Assembly: GCF_900112395.1 (NCBI RefSeq)
Contig: NZ_FOLN01000004.1
Coordinates: forward strand, 62,001-126,000
Direction of reading: 5' to 3'
Length of the DNA stretch: 64,000 bases
Source of the DNA: Algibacter lectus
GTDB lineage: Bacteria; Bacteroidota; Bacteroidia; Flavobacteriales; Flavobacteriaceae
Made by a program: the position numbers and the translations under genes. The notes beneath the pieces were generated by a model. It was given only the letters and a program-made list of their open reading frames with translations, was not told where the DNA came from and did not search any database. This document shows, piece after piece, positions 26,589 to 35,556 of the stretch; the stretch's first letter is position 1, and every line of letters starts with the position of its first letter.

Positions 26589-26750
26589 GTATTAAGCTTT
26601 TTTATAGATTTAAATCGAAACAAAATTAATACAAAATTTTGAACATTATAATCAAAATTGCGATTTTGTTAATTTATTTTCACTTAAAACCCAATATCAC
26701 CAAACAATCTATAATTCACATCAATTTAATGGGAAAACGCTTTTTTGGTT

Positions 26751-26862
26751 AAAACAGCTCGAAAAACACGGGTTTTTAATTGGTATTGATAAAAAACCAC
26801 TTGTTTTTATGAAAATATAGGAATTTTTCGAGCTTTTAAAAAATAGAATTTACGGCTGTTTT
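26751..26862 (-). repeat. Nested inverted repeats between SemiSWEET and ald
   Basis: AGCTCGAAAAA (26756-26766) pairs with TTTTTCGAGCT (26824-26834); outer AAAACAGC (26751-26758) pairs with GCTGTTTT (26855-26862); an inner GGGTTTTT pairs with AAAAAACC across a short loop. The two outer pairings overlap and so are alternatives. The block lies in the 287-bp gene-free interval downstream of the SemiSWEET stop and upstream of the ald start, both minus-strand genes, so it could be a terminator for one, a leader structure for the other, or both. Confidence 0.45.
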
Positions 26863-26875
26863 GGGCTCGTTTTTT

Positions 26876-27148
26876 TTATGATTTTTTTTTGTGCTTAATT
26901 TTAAGAATTAAAATCATTAAACAAAGTACCGAGGTAATGATATTGGCAATTACCATCGATAAGCTTTTTAAGTAAAACCCGTAAACCAACCAAAGCAATA
27001 CACCAACAAACATGGCTAAAAACATGGTTAATGATACACCTTCTACATCTTTAGTTTTATAAGCTTTATAGACCTGCGGAACAAATGATGCAGTAGTTAA
27101 AGTGGCTGCAACCAAACCTACTATTTCCATGGGTTGAATTTCGAACAT
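26876..27148 (-). CDS. SemiSWEET-family sugar transporter
   Basis: 90-residue membrane protein with three transmembrane helices. The PQ-loop motif (FVPQVYKAYKTKDVEGVS) follows the first helix and a conserved aromatic LWLVYGFYLK lies between helices two and three, both characteristic of bacterial SemiSWEETs, which work as dimers to move small sugars down their gradients. Downstream of leuS on the same strand with a terminator between them, so separately expressed. Substrate not determinable. Confidence 0.85.
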   Translation of the reverse strand: MFEIQPMEIVGLVAATLTTASFVPQVYKAYKTKDVEGVSLTMFLAMFVGVLLWLVYGFYLKSLSMVIANIITSVLCLMILILKIKHKKKS

Positions 27149-27180
27149 AATTTTATTTAATAATATAAATTGGGGTTAAA

Positions 27181-27213
27181 CTAAAAAAGCCACCTTATAA
27201 AATAAGATGGCTT
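27181..27213 (-). terminator. Rho-independent terminator after leuS
   Basis: Stem AGCCACCTTA / TAAGATGGCT (one mismatch), with the minus-strand side followed by TTTTTT, 22 bp after the leuS stop and before the SemiSWEET start. Confidence 0.7.
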
Positions 27214-27234
27214 ATTTCTATATGCTATTTGGCC

Positions 27235-30141
27235 TTAGCCAACAATATTTACAATTTTACCTGGCACAACAATAACCTTTTTAGGGGTACGGCCTGCAAG
27301 TTGCTCTTGTGTTTTTTCGTGAGCTAAAACGGTTTTTTCTATCTCGTCTTTGCTCATATCCATTGGTAGCTCTAAAGTAAAACGCATTTTCCCGTTAAAG
27401 GAAATTGGGTAATTTTTACTACTTTCTACCAAGTGGCTCGCATCAAACTCTGGAAAAGCCGCTGTAGAAATAGATTCGCTATTACCTAATTGGTTCCATA
27501 ACTCTTCTGCAATATGTGGCGCATAAGGCGATAATAAAACCAATAACGGTTCTAAAATATCTTTAGAAGTACATTTTTGAGTGGTTAACTCGTTTACAGC
27601 AATCATAAACGTTGAAACCGATGTATTGAAAGAGAAATTCTCGATATCTTCTTGAACCTTTTTAATGGTTTTATGAAGTGTTTTTAAAGCATCTTTTGTT
27701 GCTGCTTGGTCTGAAACTTTAAGTCCGTTATCATCGACATACAATTTCCATAGTTTTTTAAGGAAGTTGTGCACGCCTGTAATTCCGGCTGTATTCCATG
27801 GTTTGTATTGCTCTAATGGCCCAAGGAACATCTCGTATAAACGAAGACTGTCTGCTCCGTAATCTGAAACAATGTTATCAGGGTTCACCACGTTGTATTT
27901 CGATTTAGACATTTTTTCAACTTCGCGAGCAACTTCAAAACAACCATCTTTTCCTTTAATAAAGCGAGCTTCATTATATTCAACTCTCCAGTTTTTAAAA
28001 GCTTCAAGATCTAACTGATTAGATGAATTAACAAAAGAAACATCCGCATGAATTGGCATAATTTTTATATCGTTCTCATCAACTTCTCCTAACTCCTTCT
28101 TAATTAAACCAATTACATCATCATTTAATTCTCCTTTATTTCCTAATAAATCATTAGAAATAAATACCCCTCTTTGCTTTTGAATACCTGTCTCTACAAA
28201 TACTCTATTAACAAAAGCACTAGTCCCCAAAATCATCCCTTGGTTAATCAGTTTTTTAGCAAACTCATCAACAGGCACAACACCTTTATCGAACAAGAAT
28301 TTTTGCCAAAAACGAGAATACAGTAAATGTCCTGTAGCATGCTCGCTTCCGCCAATGTATAAATCCACATCTTTCCAGTAGTCCATCGCTTCTTTACTCG
28401 CGAATTCTTCGGTGTTTGTAGAATCCATGTAGCGGTTAAAATACCAAGAACTACCTGCCCAACCTGGCATGGTGTTTAATTCTAACGGATGGATGGTTTC
28501 ATTATCGATTAAATCGTTAGAAACGACTTCATTTTTATTAGTATCCCAAGCCCAAACGGTAGCATTACCTAATGGTGGCTCGCCGGTTTCGGTTGGTAAA
28601 TATTTTTCTACTTCGGGTAATTTAATAGGTAAATGTGCAGCATCAATCATTTGCGGCATCCCTTTGACATAATACACCGGAAATGGCTCTCCCCAATAAC
28701 GTTGACGACTAAATACAGCATCGCGCAAACGGTAATTGGTTTTACCTTCACCTTGTCCAATTTTCTCTAATTCGAAAATAGCACGTTTGGTCGCTTTTTT
28801 ATAGTTCATGCCGTTAAGGAAATCACTGTTTCCTATCACGGTTTTTTCTTTATCTGTAAAGGCTGCTTCCGAAATATCGGCACCATCAAAAATATTAATA
28901 ATTGGAATATTGAAATGATTCGCGAAAGCGTAATCTCTTTCATCTCCACAAGGAACCGACATTACGGCTCCTGTACCGTAACCCGCTAAAACGTAATCGC
29001 CAATCCAAACCGGAATTGGCTCTTTTGTAAACGGATGCTCGGCATAAGCCCCAGTAAATGCACCAGAAATGGTTTTGACATCGGCCATTCTATCACGTTC
29101 GCTACGTTTGGCAGTTGCTAAAATATAAGCATCTACCTCAGCTTTTTGCTCTGGTGTTGTTAACTGCGCTACTAATTCGTGTTCTGGAGCTAGCGTCATG
29201 AAGCTTACACCAAAAATAGTATCTGGTCTTGTTGTAAACACATCGATAACGGCATCGCTATCCTTAACATTAAAAGTAACAGAGGCTCCAACCGATTTCC
29301 CAATCCAGTTACGTTGGCTTTCCTTTAAAGAATCTGTCCAATCAATAGTATCTAAACCTTGAAGTAAACGCTCTGCATAAGCAGAAATTCGCATACTCCA
29401 TTGGGTCATTTTTTTACGAATTACAGGATGTCCACCACGTTCGGACACGCCGTTTACTATTTCATCATTTGCTAAAACGGTTCCTAATGCTGGGCACCAG
29501 TTTACTTCCGTTTCAGCTAAATAAGTTAATCTATATTGAAGTAATACTTTTTGTTTGTCTTCCGAAGAAAATCCTTGCCAAGCTTCTGCTGTAAAAGGCG
29601 CAATGTTATCATCGCAAACGGCATTTACATTCGCATTACCTTCTGTTGCAAAAATATTTTCTAAAGTAGAAATATCTTCAGCTTTATTAGTATCGTTATT
29701 GTACCAAGAGTTGAATAATTGAATAAAAATCCATTGGGTCCACTTGTAATATTGCGGATCTGAAGTACGGACCTCACGAGACCAATCGAAAGAAAACCCG
29801 ATTTGATCCAATTGACGACGGTAGGTTTTTATATTCTCGGCCGTGGTAATTGCCGGGTGCTGCCCGGTTTGGATCGCGTACTGCTCTGCAGGCAAACCAA
29901 AACTATCGTACCCTTGCGGATGCAATACATTAAAACCTTGGTGACGTTTGTAACGCGCATAAATATCGGATGCGATATAACCTAACGGATGCCCAACATG
30001 TAAACCTGCTCCACTTGGGTAAGGAAACATATCTAACACATAATATTTTGGTTTTTCGCTTTGGTTTTCGGCTTTAAAAGTTTGGTTTGTTGCCCAATAT
30101 TTCTGCCACTTTTCTTCGATTTTATTGAAATCGTATATCAT
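27235..30141 (-). CDS. leuS: Leucyl-tRNA synthetase
   Basis: Class I aminoacyl-tRNA synthetase charging tRNA-Leu, 968 residues. The HIGH motif lies in YPSGAGLHVGHPLGY (residues ~41-55) and the KMSKS motif in EKMSKSKYN (near residue 743). The CP1 editing domain is present (VFTTRPDTIFGVSFMTLAPEH). The zinc-type region and a long insertion before KMSKS (QRGVFISNDLLGNKGEL...DLEAFKNWRVEYNEARFIK) are typical of Bacteroidota enzymes, which are longer than E. coli LeuS (860). Single-gene unit ended by a terminator at 27181-27213. Confidence 0.97.
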   Translation of the reverse strand: MIYDFNKIEEKWQKYWATNQTFKAENQSEKPKYYVLDMFPYPSGAGLHVGHPLGYIASDIYARYKRHQGFNVLHPQGYDSFGLPAEQYAIQTGQHPAITTAENIKTYRRQLDQIGFSFDWSREVRTSDPQYYKWTQWIFIQLFNSWYNNDTNKAEDISTLENIFATEGNANVNAVCDDNIAPFTAEAWQGFSSEDKQKVLLQYRLTYLAETEVNWCPALGTVLANDEIVNGVSERGGHPVIRKKMTQWSMRISAYAERLLQGLDTIDWTDSLKESQRNWIGKSVGASVTFNVKDSDAVIDVFTTRPDTIFGVSFMTLAPEHELVAQLTTPEQKAEVDAYILATAKRSERDRMADVKTISGAFTGAYAEHPFTKEPIPVWIGDYVLAGYGTGAVMSVPCGDERDYAFANHFNIPIINIFDGADISEAAFTDKEKTVIGNSDFLNGMNYKKATKRAIFELEKIGQGEGKTNYRLRDAVFSRQRYWGEPFPVYYVKGMPQMIDAAHLPIKLPEVEKYLPTETGEPPLGNATVWAWDTNKNEVVSNDLIDNETIHPLELNTMPGWAGSSWYFNRYMDSTNTEEFASKEAMDYWKDVDLYIGGSEHATGHLLYSRFWQKFLFDKGVVPVDEFAKKLINQGMILGTSAFVNRVFVETGIQKQRGVFISNDLLGNKGELNDDVIGLIKKELGEVDENDIKIMPIHADVSFVNSSNQLDLEAFKNWRVEYNEARFIKGKDGCFEVAREVEKMSKSKYNVVNPDNIVSDYGADSLRLYEMFLGPLEQYKPWNTAGITGVHNFLKKLWKLYVDDNGLKVSDQAATKDALKTLHKTIKKVQEDIENFSFNTSVSTFMIAVNELTTQKCTSKDILEPLLVLLSPYAPHIAEELWNQLGNSESISTAAFPEFDASHLVESSKNYPISFNGKMRFTLELPMDMSKDEIEKTVLAHEKTQEQLAGRTPKKVIVVPGKIVNIVG

Positions 30142-30287
30142 CCTATATCTTGTTTTCGTATTACTATAAGGTCGTTTTTAAAACGGCCATATTCGGCGCA
30201 AATTTACGTTTTATAAATCAACTTAAAAATCTTTTATTTTCATAAGTTAAAACCGTTAAAAAACATGCTGTTTTAACGAGATACTTT

Positions 30288-30295
30288 TACTTTTG
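30288..30295 (+). promoter_or_regulatory. Bacteroidota -7 promoter element for the EamA transporter
   Basis: TACTTTTG, an exact TAnnTTTG match, ends 20 bp before the TTG start at 30316. It supports that start, because the first in-frame ATG would be about 100 bp further on and would delete the first transmembrane helix. Confidence 0.5.
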
Positions 30296-30315
30296 CACGC
30301 TTAAAACCAGACTCC

Positions 30316-31230
30316 TTGAACGCGAACATCTACAAGGCCCATTTTGCACTTTTTGGCGCAAATGTTATTTACGGCCTCAATTATATTATTGCCAAAGGCA
30401 TTATGCCTCATAAAATTAGCCCAACGGCTTTTGTATTTATCCGTTTGGCTTGCTGCGTTGTGCTGTTTTGGGCGCTTAAATTTATGTTTGTAAAAGAAAA
30501 AGTAGAACGTAAAGATTTATTGCGTTTGGCACTTTGCGGTTTACTTGGTGCCGCGGCAAATATGCTGTTTTTCTTCCATGGTATTAATATAACCTCGCCG
30601 GTAGATGCATCTATTATTATGACGGCTACACCTGTTTTGGTTTTTATTTTCAGTTTTTTTATTCTGAAAGAACGCATGACGAAGAATAAATTTATAGGCA
30701 CCGTAATTGCTGGTATTGCCGCCATTTTTCTTATTGCCTATGGTAATAAATCTGAAGGTACAAGCTCACTACTCGGTAATTTTTTGGTGTTTTGTAATGC
30801 TGCCTCCTATGGTCTTTACTTAGTGCTTGCAAAAACTTTAATGCGAAAATATAATGCCCTCACCGTTATTTGTTGGATGTTTTTGTTTGGCTTACTCTTG
30901 GTTACACCGTTTTCTATTCAACCTATAATGGATACCAATTTTGCAGGCTTTACTACCAACACGTATTTAGTTATTGGCTTTGTGGTATTATTCACCACGT
31001 TTACTACCTATTTACTTAATTTGTATGCACTAAACCACGTGATGCCATCGGTAACAAGTAGCTATATTTATCTACAACCCGTAATAAGTTTTGCTATGGT
31101 AAGTATTTATGCTTTTATATTAATGAAAGAAGAGTACGCACAAGATATTAATATAGTAAAAATACTAAGCTGCGTTATGGTTGTTATTGGTGTTTACATT
31201 ATTAGTAAACCACCTAAAAAGCTAGCATAA
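30316..31230 (+). CDS. EamA/DMT-family transporter
   Basis: 304-residue inner-membrane protein of the drug/metabolite transporter superfamily, with ten hydrophobic segments arranged as two EamA repeats (residues ~10-145 and ~155-295). Conserved features include the N-terminal FALFGANVIYGLNYIIAKGI and TPVLVFIFSFFILKERM, and near the end SSYIYLQPVISFAMVSI. Translation starts at TTG; no in-frame ATG precedes the first helix. Likely an exporter of a small metabolite; substrate unknown. Divergent from leuS. Confidence 0.85.
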   Translation: MNANIYKAHFALFGANVIYGLNYIIAKGIMPHKISPTAFVFIRLACCVVLFWALKFMFVKEKVERKDLLRLALCGLLGAAANMLFFFHGINITSPVDASIIMTATPVLVFIFSFFILKERMTKNKFIGTVIAGIAAIFLIAYGNKSEGTSSLLGNFLVFCNAASYGLYLVLAKTLMRKYNALTVICWMFLFGLLLVTPFSIQPIMDTNFAGFTTNTYLVIGFVVLFTTFTTYLLNLYALNHVMPSVTSSYIYLQPVISFAMVSIYAFILMKEEYAQDINIVKILSCVMVVIGVYIISKPPKKLA

Positions 31231-31370
31231 CTGTAAAAGTTAACCAAGTTGCTATTAGTAATATTTAAAATAATGTTAGGTTGAAAAATAACAATTTCAA
31301 TATGTTTCTGTTTATATAAATGAAGATTGCTTATTCTTTATTATTTTTACAGCATTAATCGACACCCTTT

Positions 31371-32249
31371 ATGAGTTCATCTTTTGAAAAACATCAAAAA
31401 CGCAGACTAATATCATCGTACTTTTCGGTGGTTTTAAGTATTGCCTTAGTTTTATTTTTACTAGGCCTGTTGGGTATGTTGGTTTTAAATGCTAAAAAAG
31501 TATCCGATCATTTTAAAGAACAGGTAGTACTTACTATTTACTTGAAAGATTCGGCTAAAGAGGTTGAGACCAAACAACTTGAAAAAAGTTTGGCTATGGC
31601 CGATTATGTAAAATCTACCGAATACGTTTCTAAAGAACAAGCTGCCGAATTTATGAAAGCAGAAAACGGTGAAGATTTTATGGATTTTGTGGGCTATAAC
31701 CCGTTACAAAATTCGATTGATGTACACTTAAAAGCAGACTTTGTAACCTCGGAACACCTTGAAAAAATTTCCGCGGAAGCGCTACATAAAAACTTTGTGG
31801 AAGAAGTAACCTACGATAACGACCTTGTAAACCTAATGAACGATAATGTTAAAAAAATCAGTTTTTGGGTTTTAGTTATCAGTGGTATTTTTACTTTAAT
31901 TGCGGTATTATTGATAAATAGTTCTATTCGCTTAGCCGTATATTCTAAACGATTTACAATAAAAACCATGCAAATGGTAGGCGCTACAAAACGTTTTATT
32001 CGTCGTCCGTTTGTTTGGAAAAGCGTACGTTTAGGTATTATTGGTGCTATATTAGCTTTAATAGGCATGGCTGTTGTATTGTATTATTTAAACAAAACGT
32101 TTGCCGAACTAGAATTACTAAGTAACCCGATTTTAATTGCTATTTTATTTGGCGTTATTTTCGCGCTAGGTATTTTAATAACTTGGATAAGCACACATTT
32201 TGCAACACAACGTTTCTTGAATTTAAAAACAGACGAGCTGTACTATTAG
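31371..32249 (+). CDS. ftsX: Cell division ABC-transporter-like protein FtsX
   Basis: 292-residue inner-membrane component of FtsEX, which signals to peptidoglycan hydrolases at the septum. Four transmembrane helices: one at residues ~20-40, then three in the C-terminal half (~165-185, ~220-240, ~255-280). The large periplasmic loop (residues ~45-160) starts VSDHFKEQVVLTIYLKDSAKEVETKQL as in the FtsX family. FtsE is not nearby. It is followed by DUF3098 and, across an inserted locus, by uppP and truB. Confidence 0.92.
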   Translation: MSSSFEKHQKRRLISSYFSVVLSIALVLFLLGLLGMLVLNAKKVSDHFKEQVVLTIYLKDSAKEVETKQLEKSLAMADYVKSTEYVSKEQAAEFMKAENGEDFMDFVGYNPLQNSIDVHLKADFVTSEHLEKISAEALHKNFVEEVTYDNDLVNLMNDNVKKISFWVLVISGIFTLIAVLLINSSIRLAVYSKRFTIKTMQMVGATKRFIRRPFVWKSVRLGIIGAILALIGMAVVLYYLNKTFAELELLSNPILIAILFGVIFALGILITWISTHFATQRFLNLKTDELYY

Positions 32250-32322
32250 GCGAAAGAAATTTAAAACAACATTAACAGAAATTCTGAATTAATTCTGTTA
32301 ATTTGCATGACTTACAAACACT

Positions 32323-32577
32323 ATGGAAAATAAAAAACAAAAAGAAGCAACAAAAGCCACCTTTGTATTTGGCAAGAAAAACTATAAATTCATGTTTATT
32401 GGTTTAGCAATTATTGCTCTTGGTTTTATTTTAATGTCTGGTGGTGGCAGTGACGATCCTGCAGTTTTTAATCCAGAAATTTTTAGCTGGAGACGTATCC
32501 GTTTGGCACCAATGCTTATTCTTATTGGATTTGGCTTTCAGGTTTATGCCATTTTATTAAATCCGAATAAAAAGTAA
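32323..32577 (+). CDS. DUF3098 small membrane protein
   Basis: 84-residue protein with two transmembrane helices (residues ~24-40 and ~62-78) around a short loop SGGGSDDPAVFNPEIFSWRRIRLAP, the DUF3098 pattern found downstream of ftsX in many Bacteroidota. A role with FtsX in the division apparatus is inferred only from this conserved neighbourhood. The next gene is convergent (glycerate kinase), while its usual downstream partner uppP is 8.3 kb away. Confidence 0.85.
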   Translation: MENKKQKEATKATFVFGKKNYKFMFIGLAIIALGFILMSGGGSDDPAVFNPEIFSWRRIRLAPMLILIGFGFQVYAILLNPNKK

Positions 32578-32654
32578 GACGAGTTAGATTAACTTACTCT
32601 TGTTCGATTTCTCCTTAGGTAGAAATGAGTAGCCCTTAGAAAACAAACGCACTT

Positions 32655-33776
32655 TTATAATTGTCTAGCAAACGTAGTTGCCATTTTTTCTACATAGCCA
32701 TAGCTATTTTTCATAGCATCATTTAAACTTTTCGAATACTTAATAACGGCATCGGTATATTCTATCCCGAAATCTTTAGCGTTATCATTTTCTAAATCTA
32801 TAGATCCACAAAAGGCAGCGACTTTTATTTGTTTCGCTTTCGCGGAAGATAGCACGCCTTGTATTGTTTTTCCAGACATGGTTTGCGTATCTAGCTTGCC
32901 TTCCCCTGTAATAATCCAATCGGCATCATGCAATTGCTTATCAAACTGAGCTAAGTCTTTTATAAGCTCAATACCGCGCTCTAAAGTACCATTCAAAAAC
33001 ACTTTTGAAGCAATACCCATACCGCCGGCAGCACCCGCACCTTGAATACTTTGCGCATCGACACCAAAAACAGACTGTAATATTTTAGCAAAAGATTTTA
33101 AGCCATCATCTAGCAAAATAATATCTCGCGCCTTGGCTCCTTTTTGAGTTGCATAAACATAAGCCGCACCATCTTCTCCGTACAACGGATTGGTAACATC
33201 GCAGGCTATTTTAAAATTAACTTCGCTAATATTAGGATGTACATTAGTGGCATCGATAGATCTAATATTTAATAAATTAAATCCCGTAGGCACAACTTCC
33301 TTTCCTTTTTCATCTAAAAAACGATAGCCTAAAGCTGTTGCCATACCAATACCACAATCATTGGTTGCACTGCCACCTATACCTAAAATAATAGTTCTAG
33401 CGCCTTTATTTAAAGCATCCAAAATCATATCTCCTGTGCCGAGTGTGGTGGCATTTTTACAATCGAAATCCTTACGTTTTAAAAGTTTTAAACCCGAAGC
33501 TTCAGCCATTTCAATAAAAGCTGTTTTAGACGCTTCAGCATAAAGATAATTCGCTTTTATAGGTTCAAAAAACGGATTACTAACATCGACCTCAACAACT
33601 CTTCCATTCAAATAAAAATTAACGACCTCAATAGTACCGTCTCCACCATCGGCCAGTGGTAATTTTAAAATATCAATATCTGGATTTACAGCATGAATAC
33701 CAGCCTCAACAGCTTGGCAAAACGCCATACCGGTTAAAGAATTTTTAAATTTATCGGGAGCAAGTACAATTTTCAT
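32655..33776 (-). CDS. glxK: Glycerate kinase (GlxK/GarK family)
   Basis: 373-residue cytoplasmic kinase converting D-glycerate to phosphoglycerate (2-phosphoglycerate in characterised bacterial members), which enters lower glycolysis. The family signatures are seen at the N-terminus (IVLAPDKFKNSLTGMAFCQAV; LPLADGGDGTIEV) and in the centre (GIGGSATNDCGIGMA, residues ~134-148; GAAGGMGIA). Last gene of GH63-symporter-glxK, 12 bp after the symporter gene, so its job is probably to capture glycerate released by the glycosidase. Contains the 16-mer TTTCGCTTTCGCGGAA (32832-32847) as coding sequence. Confidence 0.93.
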   Translation of the reverse strand: MKIVLAPDKFKNSLTGMAFCQAVEAGIHAVNPDIDILKLPLADGGDGTIEVVNFYLNGRVVEVDVSNPFFEPIKANYLYAEASKTAFIEMAEASGLKLLKRKDFDCKNATTLGTGDMILDALNKGARTIILGIGGSATNDCGIGMATALGYRFLDEKGKEVVPTGFNLLNIRSIDATNVHPNISEVNFKIACDVTNPLYGEDGAAYVYATQKGAKARDIILLDDGLKSFAKILQSVFGVDAQSIQGAGAAGGMGIASKVFLNGTLERGIELIKDLAQFDKQLHDADWIITGEGKLDTQTMSGKTIQGVLSSAKAKQIKVAAFCGSIDLENDNAKDFGIEYTDAVIKYSKSLNDAMKNSYGYVEKMATTFARQL

Positions 33777-33788
33777 AGTATAACTATT

Positions 33789-35435
33789 TTAACTTAAAAT
33801 TGAAGGAAGGAAAAAGCTTAAAACCAATATAAAAACAAAAAAAGCAAGAAGTATATAAACCTCTTTTATCATGAAGTCTTCTTTTTTAATACTCACATTA
33901 AAATTAGAAATGCTTTTCACTTTAGTTTTACTCGTTAAAGCACTAACAGCATAAGCCACAACTAAGGCAATTATAACGCCTGTAAAGTTTAACCAAATCC
34001 AAAAGATATTAAATCCTAAATCAATATGAAACAACTCTTGAATTGTTTTTGAAAACATTAAATTTATTAAAACAGCTGAGATAATACCAGCATTCATACC
34101 AATGTGATTTATTTTTTTTGAAAAGAACGCCAAAAAGAACGTCACCAATACCGGACCATAAAATACAGAACCAATAGCATTAATAATTTCTATTACTGCA
34201 TTTTTACTACCTCCAAAAAGAAAGGCACTCGCAATACAAACTAATCCCCAAAAAACTACCGATCCTTTTGAAATCATCATGTATTTTTTTGTGCTTAATT
34301 TATTTTCTCCTCGGTTAAAAAAATCTTCTACGGTAACTGCAGAAAGCGAATTAACGGTTGAACTTAAAGACGACATAGCCGCAGATAATATACCTACCAT
34401 TAAAATACCTATTAAACCATGTGGTAAATATTTAATGATAAATACAGGAACCATTAAATCGGCCTTAATACCGTGCTTAGCAAATTGATATGGAAAATGC
34501 CTTTGGGTAGTATCGGCTATTTCGGCTAGAAAATCGGGAGCAAGTGTAATTAAACCACCGATAACTAAGCCCATAATACAGTACACTAAAACTACAGGAA
34601 ATCTTAAAAGTCCGTTTGCTAAAAGTAGGCTTCTAATTGTTTTTTCATCTTTAGCAGAAAGCATACGCTGTGCTTGTGTTTGGTCGCAACCATAATAAGA
34701 GGCATATAAAAAGAACCCACCAAGTATCATGGGTAATAAACCATATTCGTTCCCTTCACCAACACCTAAATTATAATCAATAATTTGTAATCTTTCTGGG
34801 TCGAATCCAGCTTCTAATCCACCGTGTTCCTGCAATAAGTTCCATCCATAATACAAGCAGATAATTAATCCTGCAAATAAAATAATCATTTGAATGGCAT
34901 CGCCCCAAACAACGGCTTTCATGCCGCCTTGCCAAGAATAAATAATAGTGATAACACTAATAATTAAAATGGTATAAACAAAATCGATATCTAATACGGC
35001 TTGCAAAATAATTGCAATAGTATACACCATTACTCCGGTACCAAGCGCTCTACTTATTTGAAAAACAATACTTAAAATTAATCGTGTTGATGTGCTAAAA
35101 CGTTTTTCTACAAACTCATAAATACTAACAACACCAGATCTAAATAATGGCGGAATAATAACGATCATTATAAAAATCATAGCCAACGGCACGGCAAACT
35201 CAAAGGTTAGCCATTTCATTCCTCCATTTAGTTTTAAACCTACAAATGCCGGCGCAGAAATAAAACTTATTGCCGAAAGTTGTGTAGCCATGGTAGACAG
35301 GCTTAAAGGAAACCAGCCCATACTTTTTCCTCCTAAAAAATAATCTTTAGAGTCTTTATTATCTTTAAAGAAAAACCCCATTCCTAAAAAGAATACGATG
35401 TAAAATATTATGATACTATAATCTAGCCAATTCAT
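33789..35435 (-). CDS. Sodium/solute symporter (SSS family)
   Basis: 548-residue inner-membrane symporter with about 13-14 transmembrane helices. SSS signatures include SLSTMATQLSAISFISAPAF in TM2 and GILMVGILSAAMSSLSSTVNSLS in TM8, with the serines and threonines of the Na2 site. Similar to SGLT/PanF-like sugar or organic acid symporters. In this locus the expected cargo is a small negatively charged glycoside (glycosylglycerate) or its products, since it lies between GH63 and glycerate kinase genes. It has a 121-bp gap upstream and is 12 bp from glxK. Confidence 0.88.
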   Translation of the reverse strand: MNWLDYSIIIFYIVFFLGMGFFFKDNKDSKDYFLGGKSMGWFPLSLSTMATQLSAISFISAPAFVGLKLNGGMKWLTFEFAVPLAMIFIMIVIIPPLFRSGVVSIYEFVEKRFSTSTRLILSIVFQISRALGTGVMVYTIAIILQAVLDIDFVYTILIISVITIIYSWQGGMKAVVWGDAIQMIILFAGLIICLYYGWNLLQEHGGLEAGFDPERLQIIDYNLGVGEGNEYGLLPMILGGFFLYASYYGCDQTQAQRMLSAKDEKTIRSLLLANGLLRFPVVLVYCIMGLVIGGLITLAPDFLAEIADTTQRHFPYQFAKHGIKADLMVPVFIIKYLPHGLIGILMVGILSAAMSSLSSTVNSLSAVTVEDFFNRGENKLSTKKYMMISKGSVVFWGLVCIASAFLFGGSKNAVIEIINAIGSVFYGPVLVTFFLAFFSKKINHIGMNAGIISAVLINLMFSKTIQELFHIDLGFNIFWIWLNFTGVIIALVVAYAVSALTSKTKVKSISNFNVSIKKEDFMIKEVYILLAFFVFILVLSFFLPSILS

Positions 35436-35556
35436 AATGTTAAGTTTAGTGGTTAGTTGGTTGATACAAGATAAAACAAAGGATTTTAACTAATAGATAA
35501 AACCCTTTATTTCAAATTTTTAGTTTGTTCGTAAAAAAACATTTAAAGAATTTCAA

